DNA of 12,608 bases from Pacificimonas sp036351775 (GCA_036351775.1 JAZBPX010000015.1:1-12608); one strand, 5' to 3'; shown: positions 1-7,104, counted from the stretch's first letter. Notes: a model not told the origin generated them from the letters alone. Program-made: numbers and translations.

Positions 1-2
1 AC

Positions 3-1409
3 CGCCTGATCGGGACGGTCCATGGGAAGGGCTTCCGCTTTCTGGCGGCCGTCGAGGAGCGGACGAGTGCGGAAGCTGCGCGCGCGGAACCAGTGGGCGT
101 GCCGCAGCACGGTGCCCTGCCCAGGATTGCTATTCTGCCCTTCACTGCCGCCGCCCATAGTCCTGCAGAGGCGCTCGGCGAAGCGTTGGCAGCGGACATC
201 ATCTCTGCCCTCACACGCCTTCATAGCGTCGAAGTCATCGCACGGGTATCCAGCTTTCATATCGCCGCATCGGGCGCCGATACCGACCGCGTTCAGAGTG
301 TGTTGTCGGCAGACTATGTCGTTGGCGGCACCGTCGAGATTATCGGCGCAAAGACAAGTGTAAGCTACGAGCTGGTAGACGCGAATACGCACGAAGCTCT
401 CGTTAGCGACCGGTTCGAAGTAGGCGCTTCGGAAATGCATGCCGCACGAAGCCTTGTGACCGCGCAGGTGGCCGAGAACCTAGCGCGCAATGTAGAGCAG
501 CATTCCGCTCGGCGGCTGCACAGGAACGATGCGGCCGATCATGACGCATGGTCCCTCTATCACCTTGGAATGTCCGAACTCGCCGGGCGTATCCATGCGG
601 ATTATGGCGCGGCGCGACTGTTTTTTAGACGCGCCGTTTCTCGCTCGCCGGATTTTGCCCGGGCCCACGCCGGCATTGCGCGCACGGAGGTGGCCCGCAT
701 TTTCAATGGCGGCGATACGGACCTTCTGGCGGCGCTGAACAGCGCACTCTCCCATTCGGAAGTGGCGGTCGACCTGGACCCCTACGACCCCTTCGCCAAT
801 GTCATGCGCAGCCAGGCCCTTCGCATGAGCCATGACATGACCGCCGCCCAGATCTTCGCTGACCGTGCAGTCGCCCTCGCGCCGCACTCGTCCGGCGCAC
901 GCTATATGCTGTCCGGCCAGAACATCTTCATGGGAGACGCTGCTGCTGGCCTTGAGCATGCCGATATGGCCGCGCGGCTCGATCCCCTGAATCCGCTCGG
1001 CTTCGAGGTTGAGATTCACCGCGCCTTTGCCGCGATGCTACTCGGCGATGCGGCGCTGATGCGCGCAACGGCGAGGCGACTGGAGGCGGACCCGGTCGCC
1101 AAATATAACCCCGCCGCGCTCCAGCACCGCGACGTTCGAGGTGGCATGGCGTTTTGCCAAGTAATAGGCCGTCGCGAGGCCATGCCCGCCGCCGCCAATC
1201 ACCACCACATCGTAGCGCCGCTTCAGCTCGGATTTGCGCCATTGCGGCCGCCAGTGCTGCTGCTTTCCGAGGCCACCCCGAAGCAGGCCGAGCGCATTGA
1301 AGGGCGAGGTCTTCGTCACGCGGGCGCATTAGAATACAGAGGTGTATTCCACAAGCCTTCGGACGGCCGCCGGAACGTCTTACCGCACCCGGGCAATCTC
1401 CGGTTGTGA
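3..1409 (+). CDS. CadC/ToxR-like winged-helix regulator with TolB-like and TPR domains; 5' partial and 3' end replaced
   Basis: Reading frame 3 is open from the left edge, so the start lies outside the window. The first visible residues (RLIGTVHGKGFRFLAAV) are the C-terminal hairpin of an OmpR-type winged-helix DNA-binding domain. A TolB-like domain follows (IAILPF at about residue 38 of the visible part, then DIISALTRL, VIARVSSF, YVVGGTVE and SDRFEV). From about position 530 there are helical TPR units (for example AVSRSPDFARAHAGIA and AVDLDPYDPFANVMRS). Proteins of this architecture are one-component transcription regulators, some membrane-bound. I see no membrane segment in the visible part. 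TPR-like sequence stops near position 1105. From about 1112 to the stop at 1407-1409 the frame only reads the antisense of a soxB fragment, so the last ~98 codons are not native. The regulator is therefore truncated and probably damaged. The family assignment is firm; its target is unknown. Confidence 0.8.
   Translation, partial: RLIGTVHGKGFRFLAAVEERTSAEAARAEPVGVPQHGALPRIAILPFTAAAHSPAEALGEALAADIISALTRLHSVEVIARVSSFHIAASGADTDRVQSVLSADYVVGGTVEIIGAKTSVSYELVDANTHEALVSDRFEVGASEMHAARSLVTAQVAENLARNVEQHSARRLHRNDAADHDAWSLYHLGMSELAGRIHADYGAARLFFRRAVSRSPDFARAHAGIARTEVARIFNGGDTDLLAALNSALSHSEVAVDLDPYDPFANVMRSQALRMSHDMTAAQIFADRAVALAPHSSGARYMLSGQNIFMGDAAAGLEHADMAARLDPLNPLGFEVEIHRAFAAMLLGDAALMRATARRLEADPVAKYNPAALQHRDVRGGMAFCQVIGRREAMPAAANHHHIVAPLQLGFAPLRPPVLLLSEATPKQAERIEGRGLRHAGALEYRGVFHKPSDGRRNVLPHPGNLRL
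1112..1319 (-). pseudogene. soxB: soxB 5' fragment (sarcosine oxidase beta subunit, first ~69 codons)
   Basis: The minus strand from a GTG at 1319 encodes a protein beginning MTKTSPFNALGLLRGGLGKQ, then HWRPQWR and YDVVVIGGGGHGLATAYYLA, then NVAVLERG. This is the characteristic N-terminus of the FAD-binding beta subunit of heterotetrameric sarcosine oxidase. That enzyme demethylates sarcosine to glycine in the cytoplasm. The dinucleotide-binding glycine motif GGGGHG and the following helix are intact. Homology ends after LERG at about position 1112, where the family continues with a Trp-Ile-Gly-Gly-Gly-type segment that is absent here. The intact protein is about 400 residues, so over 80 percent is missing. 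The antisense of the truncated regulator gene begins at that point. No soxD, soxA or soxG is present. The fragment is a relic, or one edge of a deletion or assembly join. Confidence 0.82.
1332..1349. promoter_or_regulatory. 18-bp palindrome upstream of the soxB relic
   Basis: The sequence GAATACA GAGG TGTATTC has perfect 7-base arms around a 4-base centre. It lies 12 bases upstream of the GTG start of the soxB fragment. The position fits a leftover operator or a 5'-UTR hairpin of the old sox operon. No clear -10/-35 pair was found with it. The palindrome is seen directly; its function is inferred. Confidence 0.4.
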
Positions 1410-1552
1410 CAAGCGAGCAGACCGGCGGGAATTGGGACGCGCAGAAGTCTCCTTTACAGGCATTCCCTCATGCTGTTCTCGTCACAGCCTAGGCTGCTAA
1501 CTCAGCCAAACCCACGCGGACATTGTCACCGAAACTGCGTCACCCGCTGCAT
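1410..1552. other. Non-coding stretch after the rearrangement scar
   Basis: No credible gene is seen between the end of the chimeric regulator frame and the promoter candidate of the lipoprotein gene. The only visible structure is a perfect 12-bp palindrome, CAGCCTAGGCTG, at 1485-1496, which could be a protein-binding site or chance. No terminator with a T-tract was recognised. Confidence 0.4.
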
Positions 1553-1592
1553 TTGACGTATCGATGCAGTTCTGTATTGCGGGCTCGCAATA
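1553..1592 (+). promoter_or_regulatory. Candidate promoter with overlapping 7-4-7 palindromic operator
   Basis: A -35-like TTGACG (1553-1558) is followed after 16 bases by a weak -10-like TATTGC (1575-1580). A perfect inverted repeat, TATTGCG GGCT CGCAATA (1575-1592), covers the -10 and the expected transcription start. This arrangement is typical of a repressor operator. The site lies 44 bases before the ATG of the lipoprotein gene at 1636. A TetR-family gene follows in the same putative operon, so autoregulation is possible. Repeat and hexamers are seen in the sequence; the role is inferred. Confidence 0.4.
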
Positions 1593-1635
1593 TCAACCGC
1601 CGGCCAAGGCGGATGGAGGGCGAAGGAGCGGGAAA

Positions 1636-2295
1636 ATGGTTCTGACAACCAGCGCGAGAGCCGCGGCGGCTACACTTTTGCTCGGAACTATAAGTGCCTG
1701 CGCGCAAGGCGATGCCGCCCCGGCCCAGGAGCCTGCTGCCAAGGAAACCGCCATTGACGACGACGCCGCCGAGGGTGCCGTATCGTCTGACGCGTTGGAT
1801 ATCGTCATGGTCCCCTTTACCGATGTTTATACAACGACGGTTCAGGCCTCGGCGGATGCCGTTTGGGCCCATCTGAAGGGGCTGTACATCGAGGGCGGAC
1901 GCACCCGCCAGCAGGGCTATGATGTCATGCCCCTAGATGATGACATTACGGCTTATCTTGGAGGCACGCGCGCGGTGAACCCGGACCTCGAGAGCCGCAG
2001 GGAAGTCATTATACGTGTTAGCGCTCTCGACGAGGAGGCGCGCCTCATGGCACTTTTCATCACGCTGGATGACATGACGCCGATCTACGTCGTTCATCAG
2101 GTAAGGCCCGATGGAGAGGCGGCTTCGGTCTACCAAACCATCATTCAGACGCAGATGCCCGTATCCGCGCCCGAGGGCGGAGAGCTGACCGCTGACTATG
2201 TGCGTGAAAAGATGCTTGCTGACGTCGCTTTTCACAACAGCGAGGTGGATCAGATTTTCGCCGGCGAACGCGCAATCCTCGAGGCAGCCGATTGA
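1636..2295 (+). CDS. START/SRPBCC-like lipoprotein, paralogue of the protein at 7105-7737
   Basis: The protein has 219 residues. The frame is open upstream to 1564, but the ATG at 1636 is preceded 7 bases earlier by AAGGAG (1623-1628) and starts a proper lipoprotein signal peptide. A hydrophobic segment ends in the lipobox ISAC with Cys22. The mature protein begins with a low-complexity Ala/Glu/Asp linker. A domain follows that starts VQASADAVWAHLKGLY, which resembles the first strand and helix of the SRPBCC/START ligand-binding fold; that fold call is tentative. Key positions shared with the downstream paralogue are WAxLK, YxxG, LGG, RRE, LDxE, MA, VRPxGE and MPV/VPV. A TetR gene follows after 33 bases, so the two are probably co-transcribed. 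Membrane attachment is well supported. I do not recognise a named family, and ligand and function are unknown. Confidence 0.75.
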   Translation: MVLTTSARAAAATLLLGTISACAQGDAAPAQEPAAKETAIDDDAAEGAVSSDALDIVMVPFTDVYTTTVQASADAVWAHLKGLYIEGGRTRQQGYDVMPLDDDITAYLGGTRAVNPDLESRREVIIRVSALDEEARLMALFITLDDMTPIYVVHQVRPDGEAASVYQTIIQTQMPVSAPEGGELTADYVREKMLADVAFHNSEVDQIFAGERAILEAAD

Positions 2296-2328
2296 CAGCG
2301 GGGCGCCGGTACCCGACGAGGCTGAGCG

Positions 2329-2925
2329 ATGGCCAGACCCGCGCAGAACGCTCAGCCGAAAACCAGGGGCCGCGACACCCCCATTGAAAAGGACTGGATA
2401 GCCGCGGCCCGCGACATGCTGATCGAGGGCGGCATCGCCGCCGTGCAGATCAACCCACTGGCAATGCGCCTCGGTGTAACGCGCGGCGGCTTTTATTGGC
2501 GCTTCAAGAACCGGCGGGAACTTCTTGAGAACCTCCTTATCGACTGGGAAAGCTCAAACGCCCGCCATTTTCTGGACCGCCTTGCCGAGCCGGGCACACC
2601 GCAGGAGCGCTGGGAGCGTCTGGTCCGGCTGTGGATCGAAGAGAAGCAGTTCGATCCACAACTGGAGGCCGCGATCCGTCAATGGGCGCGCATAGACAGC
2701 GATGTCAGGCAGCGTGTTCAGACGATTGATCAGGGCCGGATCGAGGCCATCGCGGACATCTTTCGGCAAACCGGCCGCGACGAGGTGGAAGCGCTGATCC
2801 GGGCGCGCATTACTTACTTCCACCAGATTGGCTACTACGCGCTTGACCTAGGCGAGCTGCCGGAAGAGCGTCAGGCCCTCACCCCTCATTACACTCGCGT
2901 TCTTTTCGGAGAGGGCGAAACCTAG
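2329..2925 (+). CDS. TetR/AcrR-family transcriptional regulator
   Basis: The protein has 198 residues, normal for TetR regulators. The N-terminal helix-turn-helix spans about residues 20-66: AAARDMLIEGGIAAVQINPL, then LAMRLGVTRGGFYWRFKNRR. This matches the family pattern of a recognition helix ending in a Gly-x-Tyr/Phe-Tyr-x-His/Arg-Phe motif, followed by RELLENLL. The C-terminal helical part would bind a ligand and dimerise. The ATG at 2329 has a weak GAGG seven bases upstream and follows the lipoprotein gene by 33 bases. It is followed by the hydrolase-peptidase operon after 90 bases. TetR proteins usually repress adjacent genes, so targets here could include its own operon (palindrome at 1575), the hydrolase operon and the receptor operon. 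The family is certain; targets and effector are inferred or unknown. Confidence 0.92.
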   Translation: MARPAQNAQPKTRGRDTPIEKDWIAAARDMLIEGGIAAVQINPLAMRLGVTRGGFYWRFKNRRELLENLLIDWESSNARHFLDRLAEPGTPQERWERLVRLWIEEKQFDPQLEAAIRQWARIDSDVRQRVQTIDQGRIEAIADIFRQTGRDEVEALIRARITYFHQIGYYALDLGELPEERQALTPHYTRVLFGEGET

Positions 2926-2971
2926 CTGGCGCCGATCCGCCAGTGCCAACCGTCCGTCGCCATTGCGGCAG

Positions 2972-2998
2972 ACATGTGTGTATTGTAGGCTCTCTAGT
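2972..2998 (+). promoter_or_regulatory. Candidate regulatory element upstream of the hydrolase-peptidase operon
   Basis: The 27-base stretch matches 17 of 27 positions, without gaps, with 9985-10011 upstream of the TonB receptor. Shared blocks are ACA, then GTGT, then TTG, then CTCTAGT, at identical spacing. Here it overlaps a weak promoter candidate (TTGCGG at 2963-2968, 17 bases, TAGGCT at 2986-2991) ahead of the ATG at 3016. It may be a common operator, possibly for the TetR regulator encoded next door. The similarity could be chance. Confidence 0.3.
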
Positions 2999-3015
2999 CT
3001 AGCGGGAGACGGCGG

Positions 3016-4245
3016 ATGCACGGATTTCTAAGTCATGACTGGGCCGGACTGGCTATGGCTGCCGGCGTCGCCGTGATCGCGGTAGCTCTTTTCATTGCGC
3101 TCCGTCCGAGGTGGCCAGCTACTGTCGGCGGGCTTCTTGCACTCGCTATGGCAGGCGGCAGCATCGTGCACCTGCTGCAGGTGCGCGCAGTCGATGCCGA
3201 GTTCCCGCCGCCGGGTACTTTTGTCGAGGTCGACGGTCAGCAGCTTCATGTCCTCGCCGAAGGGCCGGTCAATGACGGCCCAACGATCGTTCTTTTCGGC
3301 GGTGGTCACGCGCCAGGCACGTCGATGATGTTTCTCCACGACGCGCTCAAGGAAGATTATCGCAGCGTGCTGATCGACCGGCCGGGCATGGGCTGGAGTG
3401 GCCCTGCCAGTTTCCCCGTTTCCACGCACCGGGAGGCGAGCCAGATCTGGCGCGCCCTCGACCAGGTCGGCGTCGAAGGGCCGATCATGCTAGCCGGGCA
3501 CTCTTTTGGAGGTCTGCTAGCCGCCAACATGGCGCGGCTGCGGCCGCAGGCTGTTCATGCGCTCGTTGCGATGGATCCAACGCCCCCGGATGTCATTCTT
3601 TACGGGCCGCGGCTGGATGAACTGTCCAGCCTATCTTCCGACCCGTGGTGGAACGGATTTTTCCGCCTGTTCGCGCTCGACTATCAGGCGTTGAAGGGCG
3701 CGGAAGAAGAGCCGGAATATTATCGTATGCTGGAGGAGAAGATCGCTGCCACTATGGGCCCGGCCTATGAGATTCAGAAGGCCTATGCGACGCGGCCGCG
3801 CGCGCACATGGCGGCCCATTCTATTTTTAAAGAACTGACCCCGCAGGGCATGGCAATGGTCGGCTACGAAACCGGCTTTTTCACCGGCGAACTTGGCGAG
3901 GTGCCACTCTTCCTCTTTGCGCCGCAAAATCAGGTGGGAATGGAGGAAGTCACTGCTTTTCAGGACGCCGAGCAGAGAGAAGCGATGCGCCTTCAGCGGC
4001 TCTATAGTGTGATGCGGGAGCGCTTTCTGGACTATTCAAACAACTCGACCCGGATCGTTGCGCCGGAGGGGTCGGGGCATAATTTTCTTTACGAACTGCC
4101 TGATTACACAATCGATATTCTCGAACAGATTGCCGCCGGTACCTACGGCGAAGTAGAAGAGTCGCCCTCCGAAGCTACCGCGACCGCAGAAAACCTTGAG
4201 GTGGCAGAAGCATCAGAAGTGGCCGAAACGAACCTCTCCGAATGA
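3016..4245 (+). CDS. Membrane-anchored alpha/beta hydrolase
   Basis: The protein has 409 residues. Two hydrophobic segments (about residues 11-29 and 36-54) form an N-terminal membrane anchor. An alpha/beta-hydrolase domain follows from about residue 66. Visible landmarks are the oxyanion-loop region LFGGGHAPG (93-101), DRPGMGWSG (121-129), the nucleophile elbow GHSFGG with Ser163, and the catalytic-type His355 in GSGHNF. The catalytic acid is not assigned; Asp187 in AMDPTP is one candidate. The C-terminal ~30 residues are an acidic Glu/Ala/Ser-rich tail that looks disordered. The ATG at 3016 has GGAG seven bases upstream. The stop overlaps the next start (ATGA at 4242-4245), so this gene and the M3 peptidase are translationally coupled. 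The substrate (ester, amide or peptide) cannot be read from sequence. Sidedness of the catalytic domain depends on the topology of the two segments, and a short hairpin would leave it cytoplasmic. Confidence 0.88.
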   Translation: MHGFLSHDWAGLAMAAGVAVIAVALFIALRPRWPATVGGLLALAMAGGSIVHLLQVRAVDAEFPPPGTFVEVDGQQLHVLAEGPVNDGPTIVLFGGGHAPGTSMMFLHDALKEDYRSVLIDRPGMGWSGPASFPVSTHREASQIWRALDQVGVEGPIMLAGHSFGGLLAANMARLRPQAVHALVAMDPTPPDVILYGPRLDELSSLSSDPWWNGFFRLFALDYQALKGAEEEPEYYRMLEEKIAATMGPAYEIQKAYATRPRAHMAAHSIFKELTPQGMAMVGYETGFFTGELGEVPLFLFAPQNQVGMEEVTAFQDAEQREAMRLQRLYSVMRERFLDYSNNSTRIVAPEGSGHNFLYELPDYTIDILEQIAAGTYGEVEESPSEATATAENLEVAEASEVAETNLSE

Positions 4246-6383
4246 TGCGTTTGATCACAAGCGCCCTGCTCGCCGTTATGGCGGCCGTCGGTACCATGAT
4301 GCTGGCACCCCCCGTCCATGCGCAGGCAGGCGGAGAATTTACGTATGTCGATCTTGCCGACTGGACCGGTCCCTTTGGTGGGTTGCCGCCGGTCCACCGA
4401 GCCACACCCGAGCTGCTGACCCCGCAGTTCGAGGCAGCCGTCGCTGACTATAAGGCTGAGCTCGATGCCGTCGCGAACACGGCCGCACCGCCGAGCTTCG
4501 ACAACACCGTCGCTGCGATCGACCGGGCCGGAAAGCGTCTTCGCCGCCTGTCCACCATCCTTCAGATATTCGCGACAACGCAGGCTGATGACGACTGGCG
4601 TGCGGCGGCTCAGACGCTCCGCCCGCTTGCCGATGCGGTTCGGACCCGCGCATTGACAGATCCCGCTATCTTCGCCCGCGTCGCGGCGGTTTACCAAGCC
4701 CTTCCAGAAGGGACCTCTGATGCCGAACAGGCGCGGCTGACCACGCTCACCTACCAAGCCATGCAATATGCAGGCGCGGGGCTCGATACAGACGGCCGCG
4801 CACGCCTTGCCGCGATCGACGAGGAACTCGCCGAACTTCGCACCGCCATCAATCAGAACCTCGGCGAAGAGGCTGCTGGCCAGTTCGCATTTTTCACAGG
4901 AGCCGAGGAACTTGACGGCCTTCCCGCGCCGCAGCTTGCCGCCGCGGCGGACCTTGCGGAACAGCAAGGCCGGCGCTGTGCATGGGCCATCCCCAACCGC
5001 CGACCGCAGGTCTTCGCTGTGCAGACGCATGTCACCAACCGCGCTACGCGAGAGGCGGTCTGGCGTATGTGGATGGACCGCGGCGCATCGGACGGCGCGC
5101 TCGACAACCGGCCTGTGACCGCGCGTATTCTGACGCTTCGCGCAGAGAAGGCGAACCTTCTCGGCTACCCGACCTATGCTGATTACGTGCTGGCTACGCG
5201 CATGGTTGGCTCACCTGAAAAGGCGCTGGAGGTCCTTGATGCGAACTGGACGGCGGTCATGCGCGCAGACGCGGCCCGGATTGACGACCTTGCCGCGCTT
5301 GCCCGTACGGACGGAATCGACGCGATCCAGCCGTGGGACCGGATCTACTATCTTGAGCGGTACAAACACGAAACCTTCGGCATCGATACGCAAAAGATCG
5401 CCGCCTATTTCGCACTTCCGAACATTCGTGATGCATTCCTGGCAGCCGCAACCGACAGCTTTGGCTATCGTTTCGAGCCACTGGACGGCATCGCCACCGT
5501 CAGTCCGGATATCGAGGTTCTCCTTGCCAGCCGAGGCGGTAAACCGGCGGCTGTCATCTACATCGATATTCGCCCGCGCCCGGAGAAGCAGCTGGGTTCC
5601 TGGGCGGTTGAGTACCGACGCGCGGGCGATCTCGAACCCGGTGAGCTGCCCGTTCTCGCGCTTCATTCCAGCCCGCCGCCTGCCGCACCGGGAATGGAGA
5701 TTCTTCTTCCCTTCCCCTATGCCAATGTTCTGTTTCACGAATTCGGGCATATCCTTCACACCATGTCCAGCACCGCAAGCTACAATGGAACGGCGGCGCT
5801 GACGGTGCCGTGGGACTTCGTTGAGGTGCCGTCGCTCCTCAACGAACGCTGGCTGCTCAGCGACGAGACGCTTGACCGCCTGCCCCATTATGTGACCGGC
5901 GAAGCCATGCCGTCTGCGGTCCGCGAAAACTTCCGTGCCTCCCTGCAGTATGAAGGCGTCTTTAGCGTAAACCCGGAGTTTATGGCCGTCGCCCTGACCG
6001 ACCTGAAGCTGCATCTGGCGGCCGATCCTCCGCGCGACGCGAACCAGTTCCAGGCCGCGCTGCTCGCCGAATACGGGTTCCCTGCTTCGGCAGATCCGAT
6101 GATGCAGGCCACCGCCGCTGTTCATACCTGGACGCGGGCCTATGCGGCAAACGTCTACACCTATCTCTGGTCGGACATTCTGGCGGCAGACCTTGCCGAA
6201 GTGTTTCTGCGCGCCGAGGGCGGCCTTCATGATGCCGGGGTCGGGGCGGCCTATTTCGATAAGATCCTCTCACGCGCAAACAGGGTGCCGGTCGAACAGG
6301 CCTACCGGGAGTTCCACGGCCGACCCCCCGATGAGGGCGCGCTGATCCGCCGGTTCGACCTCGGCGCCGAAGACTCGAAATAG
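4242..6383 (+). CDS. Exported M3-family zinc oligopeptidase (Dcp/oligopeptidase A-like)
   Basis: The protein has 713 residues, the normal length for M3 peptidases such as peptidyl-dipeptidase Dcp and oligopeptidase A. These cut short peptides. The start is the ATG overlapping the hydrolase stop. It opens a Sec signal peptide (RLITSALLAVMAAVG, then MLAPPVHAQA with likely cleavage near residue 28-30), so the enzyme should act in the periplasm. The zinc site is complete: HEFGH at 499-503 with catalytic Glu500, and the third ligand Glu528 in WDFVEVPS, at the family spacing. The later substrate-binding segment has His628, Tyr634 and Tyr641 (HTWTRAY, then YTYLW). The Gly-Gly that usually precedes the first of these tyrosines is Arg-Ala here, which may alter specificity. 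The gene is followed directly by a ruined peptide transporter, consistent with a former peptide-uptake role. Family assignment is very secure; carboxydipeptidase versus endopeptidase mode is not. Confidence 0.93.
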   Translation: MMRLITSALLAVMAAVGTMMLAPPVHAQAGGEFTYVDLADWTGPFGGLPPVHRATPELLTPQFEAAVADYKAELDAVANTAAPPSFDNTVAAIDRAGKRLRRLSTILQIFATTQADDDWRAAAQTLRPLADAVRTRALTDPAIFARVAAVYQALPEGTSDAEQARLTTLTYQAMQYAGAGLDTDGRARLAAIDEELAELRTAINQNLGEEAAGQFAFFTGAEELDGLPAPQLAAAADLAEQQGRRCAWAIPNRRPQVFAVQTHVTNRATREAVWRMWMDRGASDGALDNRPVTARILTLRAEKANLLGYPTYADYVLATRMVGSPEKALEVLDANWTAVMRADAARIDDLAALARTDGIDAIQPWDRIYYLERYKHETFGIDTQKIAAYFALPNIRDAFLAAATDSFGYRFEPLDGIATVSPDIEVLLASRGGKPAAVIYIDIRPRPEKQLGSWAVEYRRAGDLEPGELPVLALHSSPPPAAPGMEILLPFPYANVLFHEFGHILHTMSSTASYNGTAALTVPWDFVEVPSLLNERWLLSDETLDRLPHYVTGEAMPSAVRENFRASLQYEGVFSVNPEFMAVALTDLKLHLAADPPRDANQFQAALLAEYGFPASADPMMQATAAVHTWTRAYAANVYTYLWSDILAADLAEVFLRAEGGLHDAGVGAAYFDKILSRANRVPVEQAYREFHGRPPDEGALIRRFDLGAEDSK

Positions 6384-6404
6384 GGTCGCGGGGGCGAACA
6401 CCGG

Positions 6405-7104
6405 ATGACCAAACGCACCGGCCCGCCGATGGAGACCCATTCAATGCAGCAGCGCGGAACCGCTTTGCGTTCGCTTCCCTTTACCGCCTGTCGTCGATCG
6501 AGGTTTGGGAGCGGCTTAGCTATTATCTTCTGATCACGCTGCTGGTGCTGTTCCTAACTGCACCGGTTTCCGAGGGGCTTTGGCTGGAACCACGTTCACG
6601 CCCTTCAGCTTTCCGGCGTTCTCATTGCTGCGTTGCAGGTACTACCCCTGCTTAGCGGTGCCCTGGCAGACCGCTAACTGGGACCGGAGCGTGGGCTGCG
6701 GCACGGCGCGGTCCATAACTGGTCGATGAGTGCGAAGGCGGGGTTCGACTTCCTCGTTATGGCGCTGGCTTTCGCGCTTCTCTACGCAGTCCATCAGAAC
6801 GCCGGCGATGCGCTCGACCCGCAAGCGCCCAAGCCGCCGCCTTGATCATGATCACCTTAGCGGAGCTGTTCATCGGCCCCACGGCGCTATCGACAATCAC
6901 CCGAGTCATGCTGCGCGCCCATAGCGGCCTCTCCGTCGGCCTGTTCTACCTCGCGCTCGGTGTCGGTGGGTTCCTGTCCGGCCAAATCGGTGCCAGCGCC
7001 GCCACGTTCAGATATGCCCCGATCTTTGCCGCGCTCACAGGCGTCTGCGCCGCAACGGCAGTGATCTACCCCGTCATCCGGTCGCCACTGGCGCGCTTCG
7101 GGGT
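6405..7104 (+). pseudogene. POT/PTR2-family di- and tripeptide transporter pseudogene
   Basis: Three pieces of a proton-dependent oligopeptide transporter can be read in two frames. Piece one (about 6455-6580, frame 2) contains SSIEVWERLSYYLLITLLVL, the helix-1 signature around the WER-SYY motif. Piece two (from 6582, frame 3) reads GWNHVHALQLSGVLIAALQV and LSGALADR, then hits TAA at 6675-6677, continues LGPERG, and later gives a helix-like AGFDFLVMALAFALLYAV. Piece three (from 6842, frame 2) has LAELFIGPTALSTITRV and GLSVGLFYLALGVGGFLSG, matching the late POT helix with GEL-SP-GLS. The lesions are a frameshift near 6581, a stop at 6675, a second frameshift or stop near 6843, no in-frame start (the ATG at 6405 is in another frame), no proper stop, and an inferred internal loss of ~200 or more codons near 6690. 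An intact POT protein has ~450-500 residues; about 230 codons remain. The 3' end runs into the convergent gene at 7105. It lies 21 bases after the M3 peptidase and was probably once co-transcribed with it. Confidence 0.8.

Noticed and set aside
480..1019. 179-codon open frame on the minus strand
   Set aside because: It is antisense to the TPR regulator, has no recognisable domain, and has a composition expected of a shadow frame in GC-rich DNA.
1112..1409. Novel C-terminal domain on the TPR regulator
   Set aside because: The segment is the antisense of a soxB fragment plus its upstream region, so it is accidental coding and not a new domain.
1564..1635. 24-codon N-terminal extension of the first START-like protein
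   Set aside because: It would put polar residues before the lipoprotein signal and overlap the promoter palindrome; AAGGAG supports the ATG at 1636.
4143..5030. 295-codon open frame on the minus strand
   Set aside because: It lies antisense to the hydrolase tail and the M3 peptidase, both of which are well supported; its Cys/Arg-rich protein matches no family I know.
5211..6230. 339-codon open frame on the minus strand
   Set aside because: Antisense to the zinc-site region of the M3 peptidase, with no domain or signal seen.
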